In this document: positions 36,181 through 45,811 of the stretch, one piece after another
Numbering within the stretch: position 1 is the stretch's first letter
Layout of the letters: the number at the start of each line of letters is the position of its first letter
NCBI RefSeq assembly: GCF_003850565.1
Contig: NZ_CP027706.1
Location: 2,418,001 to 2,482,000 of the forward strand
Reading direction: 5' to 3'
DNA length: 64,000 bases
DNA from: Pseudomonas sessilinigenes
GTDB lineage: Bacteria; Pseudomonadota; Gammaproteobacteria; Pseudomonadales; Pseudomonadaceae
The notes under the pieces: generated by a model
Database searches by the model: none
Told to the model about the DNA's origin: nothing
What the model saw: only the letters and a program-made list of their open reading frames with translations
Translations under genes and position numbers: made by a program

Positions 36181-36969
36181 TCAGCCTCTGGGGCAAAGGG
36201 TATCGGCTTGCTGGCTCATCCACTGCGCCATCTGCCGCAAGCGGCTGCTGAAACCGGCATCGGCGGGACTTGTCGCTTCGGCGGCTTGGCGGAACTCGTC
36301 GATGGCCGCCTTCATTTGTGGGTAGCGCCGCACAAACAGCTGGGCATGCTCATCCAGGCTGCGGGGCCAGCTCGGTTCCTGCTCCGGGCGCAGCAGGTTG
36401 GTCGCGCGAAGGAGCTTGCGCGAGGCCTCGCGTTGCAGGCGCAGGGTCTGCCCAGGTGTTGGCGCGTGGTCGATGCGCGTGGCGTAGTCGTTCAGCACCG
36501 CAAGAAAATCGCCGTTCACCGCCAGGGCTATTTCCCGGCTGGGCTTGAACGGGGCGAAGCGCTGGCGCAGGTCCTCGCCCAGCAGGCAGCGACAATGATG
36601 CTTGAGCCAATAACCCCAGCTGGGGCGATTCTCGCTGGCCAGGACTTGTTCCAGGTGGCCGATATCGAAATCGATCTTCGACACCTCGGGGTGCCGCGCC
36701 TGTAATTGCAGGCGCAGCTGTTCCAGCTCATCGAGCAGGCCCGGGGCAGGTGGCTGTCGCAGGATGAGGGCGAGGTCCAGGTCGGAGATTCCAACCCGGG
36801 CCTCGCCCCGGGCCACGCTGCCGTACAGGTAGAGGCTGTGCAGCGTTGGCTGGCCCAGGCTGTGGCACAGCTCATCGAGCAAGGCACCGAACCCAGGTTG
36901 CAGGGGCGGCTCGGGAGGCAACTTGATCAAGCCTTCGGCATCGACGCCGAACGTATTGGGCATTTGCAT
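36181..36969 (-). CDS. Nucleotidyltransferase-domain protein
   Basis: 262 residues. The N-terminal nucleotidyltransferase signature LYGSVARGEARVGISDLDLALIL carries the Gly-Ser and the two metal-binding aspartates, with a third acidic residue probably in KIDFDIG. The C-terminal 130 residues are helical (REIALAVNGDFLAVLNDYATR ... FVRRYPQMKAAIDEFRQAAE), as in kanamycin-nucleotidyltransferase-like proteins. The substrate could be an antibiotic, a tRNA or a protein. ATG 36969 has a poor ribosome site, and ATG 36963 is equally possible. It is the first gene of a two-gene unit. Confidence 0.75.
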   Translation of the reverse strand: MQMPNTFGVDAEGLIKLPPEPPLQPGFGALLDELCHSLGQPTLHSLYLYGSVARGEARVGISDLDLALILRQPPAPGLLDELEQLRLQLQARHPEVSKIDFDIGHLEQVLASENRPSWGYWLKHHCRCLLGEDLRQRFAPFKPSREIALAVNGDFLAVLNDYATRIDHAPTPGQTLRLQREASRKLLRATNLLRPEQEPSWPRSLDEHAQLFVRRYPQMKAAIDEFRQAAEATSPADAGFSSRLRQMAQWMSQQADTLCPRG

Positions 36970-37050
36970 GGGATGGCCTGCGAGAAAAAACCAGCGCCAG
37001 CTTAACAGGCTGCGGCGGGTCGCTTGGCGCCTGCCGCAATCTTGCATCGC

Positions 37051-38379
37051 TCAGTTCTTGAAGGCCGAGTGCTTGCGGCCCTGGTCGCACAGGGCAAACA
37101 CCACCACCAGCACCGCGGCAATGGCGAGGATGATCACCACGCCATCGGTGGAGTGGGTGGCCGAGGCGGTCACCAGCGACAGTGCGCCCAGCGGGGCCAG
37201 GCCACCGGCGATGGCGGTGCCGATCTCGCGCCCGGTGCCGAAGCCCGAGGAACGGGTTGCGGTGGGGAACTGGCGGCTGAGGAACGAGCCCTGGGGCGCG
37301 AACATCATCGGTGCCAGGATGCCGGTGCCGACCCCGATGGCCAGGTAGATCATCAGGCTGTCGCCGGTATTGAGCAGGGCCAGGAACGGGTAGGCGAACA
37401 GCACCGAGAACAGGCCGCCGAGGATCAGGACGGTCTTGCTGCTCCACTTGTCGCACAGCCAGCCGAAGAACGGTACGGCGACGATGGCCACCAGGCTGGC
37501 AATGGTCACCGACAGCGAGGTCACGTGCACGTCGACGTGCTTGTACTGGGTCAGGTAAGCCAGGGAGAAGGTCTTGAAGATGTAGCTCAGGGCGTTGTAG
37601 CCGATGGCCACGAAGAACACCACGGCCAGGCCCTTGAGGTCGTTCTTGAACAGTGCCTTGAGCGGCGAGGCCTGGGCCTTGCGGCTCTGCTGGTCCAGTT
37701 CCTTGAACTCCGGGGTTTCCGGAATGCTCTTGCGCACCCACAGGCCGACGCCCACCAGCACGATGCTGCACACGAAGGGAATGCGCCAGCCGCCGGCCAA
37801 GAGGAATTCGTTGCCGTTGATGGTCAGCAGGTAGATGGTCAGCGACGACAGCAGCAGGCCCAGGTTCAGCCCCAGTGCCGGCCAGGCGCCCTGGCTGCCG
37901 CGCTTGCCTTCGCTGGCGTGCTCGTAGGAGGTGACTGCCGCGCCGGACAGTTCGGCACCGGCACCCAGGCCCTGGATGATCCGGATCGCCACCAGGATGA
38001 TCGGTGCCCAGATGCCGATCGAGGCGTAGCTGGGGATCAGGCCGATCAGCGCGGTGCACACGCCCATCAGGCAGAAGGTCAGCACCAGCACCTGCTTGCG
38101 CCCGAACTTGTCGCCCAGGTAGCCGAACAGCACGCCGCCGAAGGGGCGGGCGATAAAGCCGATGGCGAAGGTGGAGAACGACATCAGCATGGCGCTGTTG
38201 GGGTTGCTGGTATCGAAGAAGATCTTCGAGAAGACGATCGCCGCCATGGTGGCGTAGAGGTAGAAGTCGTACCACTCCAGCATCGAGCCGAAGATGGTGG
38301 CCGCCGCGACCTTGCGCAGGCGTTTCCTGGTTTGCTGTGGGGTTTCCGCTGCAGTAATGCTGGTTTCAACTGCGGTCAT
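37051..38379 (-). CDS. MFS transporter, metabolite:H+ symporter (MHS) family
   Basis: 442 residues with 12 predicted helices. The MHS signature is present: TIFGSMLEWYDFYLYATMAAIVF at helix 1, ARPFGGVLFGYLGDKFGRKQVL in loop 2-3 and IRIIQGLGAGAELSGAAV in helix 4. Relatives carry 2-oxoglutarate, shikimate, citrate or proline betaine. It lies 102 bases after lhgO on the same strand, which suggests uptake of 2-hydroxyglutarate or a related dicarboxylate. ATG 38379 has GAGG upstream. The ATG three codons earlier is too close to that site. Confidence 0.88.
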   Translation of the reverse strand: MTAVETSITAAETPQQTRKRLRKVAAATIFGSMLEWYDFYLYATMAAIVFSKIFFDTSNPNSAMLMSFSTFAIGFIARPFGGVLFGYLGDKFGRKQVLVLTFCLMGVCTALIGLIPSYASIGIWAPIILVAIRIIQGLGAGAELSGAAVTSYEHASEGKRGSQGAWPALGLNLGLLLSSLTIYLLTINGNEFLLAGGWRIPFVCSIVLVGVGLWVRKSIPETPEFKELDQQSRKAQASPLKALFKNDLKGLAVVFFVAIGYNALSYIFKTFSLAYLTQYKHVDVHVTSLSVTIASLVAIVAVPFFGWLCDKWSSKTVLILGGLFSVLFAYPFLALLNTGDSLMIYLAIGVGTGILAPMMFAPQGSFLSRQFPTATRSSGFGTGREIGTAIAGGLAPLGALSLVTASATHSTDGVVIILAIAAVLVVVFALCDQGRKHSAFKN

Positions 38380-38481
38380 CGGGTGCATCCTCTTGGATCA
38401 TTGTATTTATTGTCGGGTGACGCGAGCACGCGATCCTGCCGGCGTCGTCGAGGCGCCGGGCAACGCGAGTGCCAGGGTGTT

Positions 38482-39675
38482 TCAGCCGGCCTGGAAGATC
38501 CGGTCGGCGATCATCGAGCCAATGGGAATCGCCGAGGTGGCGGCGGGCGAGGGCGCGTTGCACACATGCAACATGCGCGAGGTTTCGGCGAACAGGAAAT
38601 CGTGGACCAGGCTGCCATCGCGCATCACCGCCTGGGCGCGGATGCCCGCTTCGTAGGGCAGCAGGTCGCTGACTTCCAGGGACGGGCAATACTTGCGGCA
38701 CTGCTCCAGGTAGCCGGACTTGAACAGCGAATTCTTCATCTCGGTGGTGCCGGAGCCGAGGTTCTGCCAGATGGTTTTCCAGAACCCGGGGAAGCTGGCG
38801 TATTGCGCGACATCGCGCCAGTTGATGGAGAACTTGCGGTAGTTTTCCCGGCCCAGGCCCAGCACCGCGTTGGGGCCGACGGTGACGCTACCGTCGATCA
38901 TGCGGGTCAGGTGCACGCCGAGGAACGGCAGCTCCGGGTCGGGGATCGGGTAGATCAGGTGGTTGACGATGTCGTTCTTCGCCGCCGGCAGGCGGAAGTA
39001 CTCACCGCGAAAGGGGATGATCTGGTGATCGATCCGCACCCCGGCCAGGGTCGCCAGGCGGTCGGACTGCAGGCCGGCGCAAGCCACCAGTTTCTTTGCC
39101 CGCCAGCTGCCGCCATGGGTGCCGACGGTGACGCTGTCGGCGTGCTCCTGGATGGCGGTGACGGTCTGGCCCAGGCAGATCTCGCCACCGGCGCGGCGGA
39201 TCACCCGGGCCATGGTGTCGCACACCTCGCGATAGTCGACGATGCCGGTGGCGTCGAGGAACAGCCCGCCCAGGCCGACGATGTTCGGTTCGCGCTGGCG
39301 CAGTTGCTCGGCATCCAGGCGCTCGACCTTCAGGCCATTGAGCTGCGAGCGCTGGTACAAGGCTTCCATGCGCTGCACTTCCAGGGCATTGGAGGCCACC
39401 AGCACCTTGCCGCAAACCTCGAACTTGATCCCATGCTCGGTACAGAACTGCTTGGTGGCCTCGGCGCCGCGCTTGCACAGGTCGGCCTTGAGGCTGCCCG
39501 GCGCGTAGTAGATCCCGGCGTGGATCACGCCGCTGTTGTGCCCGGTCTGGTGCTTGGCCAGCACGCTTTCCTTTTCCAGGACCACCAGCGAAGCGCCGGG
39601 CTGGCGCTTGAGGATCTCCATCGCCGTGGCCAGTCCGACGATGCCGCCGCCGATGATGCAAAAGTCGTAGATCAT
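38482..39675 (-). CDS. lhgO: L-2-hydroxyglutarate oxidase/dehydrogenase
   Basis: 397 residues of the DAO-type FAD family. YDFCIIGGGIVGLATAMEIL is the dinucleotide fold, HNSGVIHAGIYYAPGSLKADLC is the hallmark of LhgO/L2HGDH, and GVHLTRMIDGSVTVGPNAVL follows. LhgO oxidises L-2-hydroxyglutarate to 2-oxoglutarate, feeding electrons to the quinone pool. In P. putida lhgO sits with csiD, which makes the substrate from glutarate. Here csiD is absent and an MHS transporter follows. An operator-like palindrome lies 35-45 bases upstream of the ATG. Confidence 0.92.
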   Translation of the reverse strand: MIYDFCIIGGGIVGLATAMEILKRQPGASLVVLEKESVLAKHQTGHNSGVIHAGIYYAPGSLKADLCKRGAEATKQFCTEHGIKFEVCGKVLVASNALEVQRMEALYQRSQLNGLKVERLDAEQLRQREPNIVGLGGLFLDATGIVDYREVCDTMARVIRRAGGEICLGQTVTAIQEHADSVTVGTHGGSWRAKKLVACAGLQSDRLATLAGVRIDHQIIPFRGEYFRLPAAKNDIVNHLIYPIPDPELPFLGVHLTRMIDGSVTVGPNAVLGLGRENYRKFSINWRDVAQYASFPGFWKTIWQNLGSGTTEMKNSLFKSGYLEQCRKYCPSLEVSDLLPYEAGIRAQAVMRDGSLVHDFLFAETSRMLHVCNAPSPAATSAIPIGSMIADRIFQAG

Positions 39676-39709
39676 GGTTCCAGGTGTCCGTATCAGTCTG
39701 GTTATCAGG

Positions 39710-39720
39710 TTGTCAGACTA
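39710..39720. promoter_or_regulatory. Operator-like site upstream of lhgO
   Basis: TTGTCAGACTA is the imperfect copy of the palindrome TTGTCAGACAA found before the regulator gene. The surrounding 14 bases TCAGGTTGTCAGAC (39705-39718) are identical to 40499-40512. The site is 35-45 bases before the lhgO start, where a repressor would block transcription. The TTGTnnnACAA form fits FadR-type GntR operators. Confidence 0.7.
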
Positions 39721-39731
39721 AGTAGTCCGAT

Positions 39732-39756
39732 AAAAACCGCAGGCTCGGCCTGCGGT
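39732..39756 (-). terminator. Intrinsic terminator after FadR-type regulator gene
   Basis: ACCGCAGGC (39736-39744) pairs perfectly with GCCTGCGGT (39748-39756) around TCG, followed on the minus strand by TTTTT. It ends the regulator transcript 15 bases after its stop codon. The lhgO/MFS unit therefore needs its own promoter, just downstream. Confidence 0.9.
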
Positions 39757-39771
39757 CTGGCGTCAGTTGGG

Positions 39772-40482
39772 TCAGTCGAGGGTCGGCAACTCCAGGCCCA
39801 GGCGCTTGGCCGAGGCACGCAAATGGGCATCGGCACAGCCGGCGGCGGACTGGCGGTCACCGGCGGCGATGGCCTGGTACAGCGCCTGGTGTTCCTGGGC
39901 CGCATCGGCCGAGCCGCCGACCAGGCGCAGCGCCGAGTTTTCCCAGGCAGTCTTGCGGGCACTGGCCAGCTGGCTGCGCAGGAAGTCGTGGAAGGCCACG
40001 AAGTAATCGTTCTTGCTGGCTTCGGCAATGGCCCGGTGGAACGCTACGTCGGCCAGGGCCGCCGCTTCGAAATCACTGCGCTTGTCGTGCATTTCCTGTA
40101 GCGCGGCCTGCATGCGTTGCAGGTCGTCGGCGTCCCGGCGCTGGGCGGCGATCGACGCGGCCTGGGTCTCGATCCACAGGCGCATCTCGAACATCTGTGC
40201 CAGGTCCGCCAGGCGTCCCTCGCTCTGGGGGAAGCGGAACACCGTGCCGGCCGGGGTCTTGGAGATGTACGAACCCAGGCCACGGCGGGCAATCAGCACG
40301 CCATCGGCCTTGAGCTGGGCGATGGCCTCGCGCACCACCGAGCGGCTGACATTGAGCTGTTCAGCCAATTGCTGTTCGGTGGGCAGGCGCGACTCGGGAG
40401 CCAGTCGGCCGGAGTCGATCTCATTGCGGATGGCGTTGACGACCCGTACGACCAGAGAGTCGGGGCGCTGGAGTTCGAGCAT
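39772..40482 (-). CDS. FadR-subfamily GntR regulator (FCD domain)
   Basis: 236 residues. The N-terminal winged helix (VVRVVNAIRNEIDSGRLAPESRLPTEQQLAEQLNVSRSVVREAIAQL) is followed by an FCD effector domain with metal-binding-type residues: MFEMRLWIE, a LADVAFHRAIAEAS histidine, and EHQALYQAIAAGD. Regulators of this group respond to organic acids. The linked lhgO makes a 2-hydroxyglutarate-responsive repressor, as known for LhgR of P. putida, the obvious hypothesis. A perfect palindrome precedes its own gene, so autoregulation is likely. Confidence 0.9.
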   Translation of the reverse strand: MLELQRPDSLVVRVVNAIRNEIDSGRLAPESRLPTEQQLAEQLNVSRSVVREAIAQLKADGVLIARRGLGSYISKTPAGTVFRFPQSEGRLADLAQMFEMRLWIETQAASIAAQRRDADDLQRMQAALQEMHDKRSDFEAAALADVAFHRAIAEASKNDYFVAFHDFLRSQLASARKTAWENSALRLVGGSADAAQEHQALYQAIAAGDRQSAAGCADAHLRASAKRLGLELPTLD

Positions 40483-40503
40483 GGGTAAACCTTGTAAGTC
40501 AGG

Positions 40504-40514
40504 TTGTCAGACAA
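40504..40514. promoter_or_regulatory. Perfect palindromic operator upstream of FadR-type regulator
   Basis: TTGTCAGACAA is an 11-base perfect palindrome, 22-32 bases before the regulator ATG (40482). It is embedded in a 14-base stretch repeated exactly upstream of lhgO. Form and position fit a FadR-type operator used for autorepression. Confidence 0.75.
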
Positions 40515-40565
40515 TAGCCGTGGCGAATTTTTCCTGTCAAGAAAAACCCGCGACAAGGCGCCGCA

Positions 40566-41093
40566 TCAAGCCGTCAGGCGACAGCCGAAAATCAGGTCGT
40601 CGAAATCCTCGCCGCCCAGCTGGAAGGCCCGTTCGTCACGGCGCTGGAGGACGAAGCCGCATTTCTCCAGGACCTTGCAAGATGCCGCATTACCGTCGGT
40701 GACCGTGGCGATCAATTGCTTGATGCCCAGGGTGTGCCGGGCGTGCTCGATGACGGCGCGCAGGGATTCCACGGCCAGTCCCTTGCCTTGATGCTGCGGA
40801 CGCAACAAGTAGCCGACCTCGGCCTCGGCGGCGTCGCCGTTGCTGATCCGCAGGCCGGTGAAACCCAGGCCCTCACCGCTGTGGCGGTCGTTGATCAGCA
40901 GGCACAGCCAGTGGGTCGAGTCCGTATTCCAGTGCGGCAGGCGCGAGGTGAAGCGCTCCTCGATCTGCGCTCGGGAAAGCGGGTCGCAGACATAGCGCAG
41001 GTTATCGGGGTCGCTGTGCAGGGTCAGGAACAGCTCCCAGTCATTGGCGTTGAGGGAGCGCAGGTGCAGGCGTTCGGTGTGCAGTTCCAGCAT
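40566..41093 (-). CDS. RimJ/RimL-type GNAT acetyltransferase
   Basis: 175 residues. The N-terminus LHTERLHLRSLNANDWE is the usual start of RimJ/L-like acetyltransferases. The acetyl-CoA loop is LRPQHQGKGLAVESLRAVIEHA, and NAASCKVLEKCGF the C-terminal motif. It may acetylate a ribosomal protein N-terminus or a small molecule. It is a single gene, divergent from the LysR gene at 41231. Confidence 0.85.
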   Translation of the reverse strand: MLELHTERLHLRSLNANDWELFLTLHSDPDNLRYVCDPLSRAQIEERFTSRLPHWNTDSTHWLCLLINDRHSGEGLGFTGLRISNGDAAEAEVGYLLRPQHQGKGLAVESLRAVIEHARHTLGIKQLIATVTDGNAASCKVLEKCGFVLQRRDERAFQLGGEDFDDLIFGCRLTA

Positions 41094-41230
41094 GGGGCGG
41101 TCCTTGTCCTCGGATTGGGCGGTGTTCTCACTCTACCGCTTCAGCGCCTGGGTTTAAGAAAACTCTGATCGCGCCAGAGTATTTTTCGCATAAGATCCCG
41201 GCCTGATTTCGCAAGGACAGGCAGGTAAGC

Positions 41231-42115
41231 GTGAATTGGGATGATCTGCGATTCTTCATTGCGGTCGCCAACGCCAGCAATATCACCGATGCCGGACAGG
41301 CGCTGAAGGTGTCGGCGGCCACGGTCTCGCGCAAGATCCAGATGCTGGAGCAGGCCTTGCACACGGCGCTGTTCCTGAAGACCACCCAGGGCTATTTCCT
41401 CACCGAGGCCGGCCGTGACTTGCTGCCCATGGCGCTCGAGACCCAGGAGCGCCTTGGCCAGATGGAGCGCCAGTTGGCCCGGCCCGGTGCGCGCATGGCC
41501 GGGGTGGTGCGCATCGATTGCCCGGAGCTGATGGGCAGCCACCTGTTGATCCCGGCCCTGGCGGCGTTTCGTGCGGGTCATCCAGAAATCCGTTTCGACT
41601 TCATCAATGCCGCGCACTCGGTCAAGCTCACCCAGAGCCACAGTGACCTGGTGCTGCGCCTGCACCGGCCAGAAGCCGGTAGCAACTTCACCTTGCGCAA
41701 GGTCGGCGCGCTGACCCAGGCGCTGTTCTGCTCCCCGGGGTATGCCCAGGCCCAGGGGTGTCCGCAAGCGCCCGAAGACTTGGCCCGGCATGGCTTGATC
41801 GGCTGGAACCAGGCCCTGGAGCATATGCCCCTGGCCCGCTGGCTGGACCAGCTCAGTGGCGGTCAGCCGCTGTGGATGAGTACCGCCAACCTGCAGGCGC
41901 AACTCCAGGCGGTGCAGGCCGGTCTGGGGATCGCCGCCTTGCCGGCCTATATCGCCGAACCCCTGGGGCTGTGCCGGGTGTTGCCGGATGTCCCGGCGCA
42001 TCGGGCCGATATCTGGTTGCTGCGCAACCTGGCGACCCAGGGCCAGGAGCGGGTCGAGCACGTGGTGCAGTTCATCGATCGGGTGCTGCGCCAGCATGGC
42101 CTGCAAGACCACTGA
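41231..42115 (+). CDS. LysR-family transcriptional regulator
   Basis: 294 residues. The helix-turn-helix at residues about 3-60 reads WDDLRFFIAVANASNITDAGQALKVSAATVSRKIQMLE, a form typical of the CrgA/YafC-like branch. The effector domain is residues about 88-290, with VVRIDCPELMG and VQAGLGIAALPAYIAE. The start is GTG 41231 with AGGT upstream. Neighbours are a divergent acetyltransferase and a convergent LysE exporter, and either could be a target. Confidence 0.88.
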   Translation: MNWDDLRFFIAVANASNITDAGQALKVSAATVSRKIQMLEQALHTALFLKTTQGYFLTEAGRDLLPMALETQERLGQMERQLARPGARMAGVVRIDCPELMGSHLLIPALAAFRAGHPEIRFDFINAAHSVKLTQSHSDLVLRLHRPEAGSNFTLRKVGALTQALFCSPGYAQAQGCPQAPEDLARHGLIGWNQALEHMPLARWLDQLSGGQPLWMSTANLQAQLQAVQAGLGIAALPAYIAEPLGLCRVLPDVPAHRADIWLLRNLATQGQERVEHVVQFIDRVLRQHGLQDH

Positions 42116-42125
42116 GGCGGTCGGC

Positions 42126-42746
42126 TCAGGCCAGGCCATTGCGCAGGAAGATCCACGCCGCCACCCCCATCAGTAGCAAGCCGAACAGCACATTTTGCGC
42201 CTTGAGCAAGCCCGGCCTGGCACGTAGCAGCGGTTGCAGGCTCGAGCCCAGGCCCGCCCAGAGCAGGTGGCCGAACAGGTTCACCGCGATCAGCGCGGCG
42301 CTCAGCGTCACCACCGCCAGGCTGCCGGCACTGGTGGCCGGGCTGAAGGTGGAGAACATCACCAGCAGCATGACCAACCCTTGCACGTTGCCCAATTGCA
42401 ACACCACGCCATCGCGGAACAACAGCGCCTGTTCTGGCTCGCCGGGCTTGCGCAGTGGTCGCAGCAACAGGCGCAGGCCGAGCCAGAAGATGTACAGGCT
42501 GCCGGCGATCCGTAGGCCCCGCAGCAGTTGCGGTTGCTGCGCCAGGCTGTGGTAGAGCCCGAGGCCCACCAGCAGGGCCAGCAGGAAGTAGGTCAGGTCC
42601 AGGCCGAGGATGAAGCGCAGGGAGCGGCGCACGCCGCTGCGGGCGCCGGAACTGGCCACCATCAGGTTGCCGGGGCCGGCACTCAGGGCCATGGGCAGCA
42701 TGGTGGACAACCACAATGACCAGTTGATGTCGTGGATCGGGGGCAC
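42126..42746 (-). CDS. LysE-family exporter
   Basis: 206 residues, six predicted helices. LSTMLPMALSAGPGNLMVASSGARSG is the LysE-type first helix, GSLYIFWLGLRLLLRPL the central block and LQLGNVQGLVMLLVMFSTFSPAT the fourth region. It has a GTG start. It is an amino-acid exporter candidate, placed between two LysR genes and ten bases from the convergent one. Confidence 0.85.
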   Translation of the reverse strand: MPPIHDINWSLWLSTMLPMALSAGPGNLMVASSGARSGVRRSLRFILGLDLTYFLLALLVGLGLYHSLAQQPQLLRGLRIAGSLYIFWLGLRLLLRPLRKPGEPEQALLFRDGVVLQLGNVQGLVMLLVMFSTFSPATSAGSLAVVTLSAALIAVNLFGHLLWAGLGSSLQPLLRARPGLLKAQNVLFGLLLMGVAAWIFLRNGLA

Positions 42747-42838
42747 GCGCGATTCCTTGGAGGCAGTGCGGATTGCACCGGCGCCAGCTTAAGGCGGCGC
42801 CGGGGCAGGGGTTACCGCCAGGAATGCAAAGCGGTTTT

Positions 42839-43708
42839 TCAGGCCTGTCCGGCCTGCTCCAGGGCGTTGTGCAACCAGCTGCAGAAGCTGCGGGTCAGCG
42901 AGCTGCCTTCACTGTCGCGATGCACCAGCCAGGCCCAGGTCGGGCCGCGCACGCTCTGTTCGCACAGCGGCTGCAACTGGCCCTGGGCCCGGGCTTGCTG
43001 GGCCAGCAGTTGGCTGACCAGGGCAATGCCGTGGCCGGCGCAGGCGGCGTCCAGCAGCAATCCCGGGTCGGAGAAGTTCAGGCCGTTGTTGCGCTGGCCA
43101 ACATCCGTGCCGCCTTCCACCACCCAGTGGCTCCAGTCCATTTCCCGTTCGCCATGCAAGGTGGTGCGCAGCGCCTGGGGCTGCTCCAGCAGGGACGGGT
43201 GGCAGGCCGGATAGAGCTGGTCGCTGTACAGCTCCAGGTAGCTGCATTCGGCCTGGGCGCTGAGGTCGTCGCGGATCGTCACGTCGATGGTCTGGGTGGT
43301 CATGTCCGGCGGCTCGAAACTGGTGAACAGCCATAGGTCCACCTCCGGGTGCAGGCGGTTGAATTCGCCCAGTCGCGGTAGCAGCCAGTGGCGGGCGAAG
43401 GCCGGGCTGGTGTTGACCACCAGTTGGTTGGGCTTGCGGTACTGCTCCAGGCGGCGAATGCCCACGGCCAGTTGCTGCAGCAGCGACTGGGTGGTGCTGC
43501 GCAGGTCATGCCCGGCATCGGTCAGGGTCACGCTGCGCCCGCTGCGGTAGAACAGCGGCTGTTCGAGGAAGGTTTCCAGGCTGCGGATCTGCTGGCTGAT
43601 GGCCGATTGGGTCAGGTGCAGCTCCTGAGCCGCCTGGTGGAAGCTGCCCAGGCGCGCGGCCGCTTCGAAGCCGCGCAGGGCGTTCAGGGGAGGCCAGTGT
43701 TTTAACAT
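42839..43708 (-). CDS. LysR-family regulator divergent from the agmatine operon
   Basis: 289 residues. The helix-turn-helix is LNALRGFEAAARLGSFHQAAQELHLTQSAISQQIRSLE at residues about 8-45, with the FYRSGRSVTLT wing of GcvA-like proteins. The effector domain contains NTSPAFARHWLLPRLGEF. It starts 139 bases from the divergent agmatine deiminase gene, so it is the likely regulator of that operon, probably responding to agmatine or a product. The palindrome TTATCGATAA overlaps its start codon. Confidence 0.88.
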   Translation of the reverse strand: MLKHWPPLNALRGFEAAARLGSFHQAAQELHLTQSAISQQIRSLETFLEQPLFYRSGRSVTLTDAGHDLRSTTQSLLQQLAVGIRRLEQYRKPNQLVVNTSPAFARHWLLPRLGEFNRLHPEVDLWLFTSFEPPDMTTQTIDVTIRDDLSAQAECSYLELYSDQLYPACHPSLLEQPQALRTTLHGEREMDWSHWVVEGGTDVGQRNNGLNFSDPGLLLDAACAGHGIALVSQLLAQQARAQGQLQPLCEQSVRGPTWAWLVHRDSEGSSLTRSFCSWLHNALEQAGQA

Positions 43709-43717
43709 TATCGATAA
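43708..43717. promoter_or_regulatory. Palindrome in LysR/agmatine-operon divergent region
   Basis: TTATCGATAA is a perfect 10-base palindrome overlapping the LysR start codon, and a related CTATCG lies at 43745-43750. It could be a LysR binding element that represses lysR and activates the operon. The match to a classical T-N11-A box is not convincing. Confidence 0.35.
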
Positions 43718-43847
43718 GCCCAGCTAATCAGAATTTCACTAAATCTATCGTTTGTTGCGGGATTTTCAAAGCCATAGCATGGGCGCCATTGGTTACACCG
43801 GTATTTGTTGGCTGATAACAAAACCTTAATCGAGAGGCGCGATTCCC

Positions 43848-44902
43848 ATGCACAGCAATGACAGTCGAAACAGCGGTTGGCGGATGCCCGCCGAGTGGGT
43901 GCCCCACGCGGCGACCTGGATGGTCTGGCCCCATAACCAGGACCTGTGGGAGTCGGGCTGGGGCGTGACCCTGGCCGACGTACAGGCGGATTTCGCCCGG
44001 GTGGCCAATGCCATCGCACGTTTCGAGCCGGTCAAGCTGGTGGTCGATCCTTCGGCCCTGGAGAGCGCCCGGCGCCACTGCGGTGCCAACGTCGAGCGGG
44101 TGGTCCAGGCCGTGGACGACAGCTGGTGCCGCGACTCCGGGCCGAGTTTCGTCTGCCATCCCCAGCACGGGCTGGCCGGTGTCAGCTGGCGCTTCAATGC
44201 CTGGGGTGGCAAGTCGGCCCATGAGCTGGATCGCAGCCTGGCCCGGCGCCTGCTCGACCAGCTGGGGCTGGACTGCTTCGGTACCCACCTGGCCAACGAA
44301 GGCGGCGCCATCCATGTGGACGGCGAAGGCACCCTGATCACCACTGAGTCGGTACTGCTCAATCCCAATCGCAACCCGGGCCTGGGCAAGGCCGAGATGG
44401 AAGAGATCTTCGAGCGCCTGCTGGGGGTGAAGAAAACCATCTGGCTGCCCGGCGATCCGGACTACGTGACCGGCGACATGACCGATGGCCATGTCGATGG
44501 CGTCTGTGCCTTCGCCCGTCCCGGCCTGCTGCTGGTGGACGCCACCCATGACCAAGGCTCGGTGTACGCCGAAGTGGTGCGCGAGAACCGCCGTGCCCTG
44601 GAGTTGGCCCGGGATGCCCAGGGCCGAGCCTTCGAACTGGTGGAGCTGTTCGAAGCCACTGCCGCGGTGGACACCCAGGCCGAGGTGTTCTGCGCTTCCT
44701 ATACCAACTTCTACATCGCCAACGGCGCGATCATCATGCCGGCCTACGGCATCGAGGCCGATCAGGTCGCGGCCCAGGTCCTGGCCAAGGCCTTCCCCGG
44801 GCGGCAAGTGGTGCCGGTGCAGATCAACCACCTGGCCCATGGCGGTGGTGGCGTGCATTGCATCACCCAGCAGCAACCGCGCTGGCCACTGGAGGTGTCG
44901 GC

Positions 44903-44906
<4 letters not shown>
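43848..44906 (+). CDS. aguA: Agmatine deiminase (cytosolic)
   Basis: 352 residues. Converts agmatine to N-carbamoylputrescine and ammonia. Guanidine-modifying fold motifs are WCRDSGPSF (about 93-101), ANEGGAIHVDGEG, MTDGHVDGV with the catalytic histidine, and GGGGVHCITQQQP with the nucleophilic cysteine at about 338. The N-terminus (MPAEWVPHAATWMVWP) lacks a signal peptide. It is the first of four close genes. Its stop overlaps the aguB start by ATGA. This is the first gene of what P. aeruginosa PA14 work called agu2ABCA', as I recall it. Confidence 0.95.

Positions 44907-45807
<901 letters not shown>

Positions 45808-45811
<4 letters not shown>

Noticed and set aside
37024..40101. 1025-codon open frame on the plus strand
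   Set aside because: It spans three well-supported minus-strand genes (MFS, lhgO, FadR-type) plus their terminator and operators. The translation has no domain and is rich in Gln, His and Gly.
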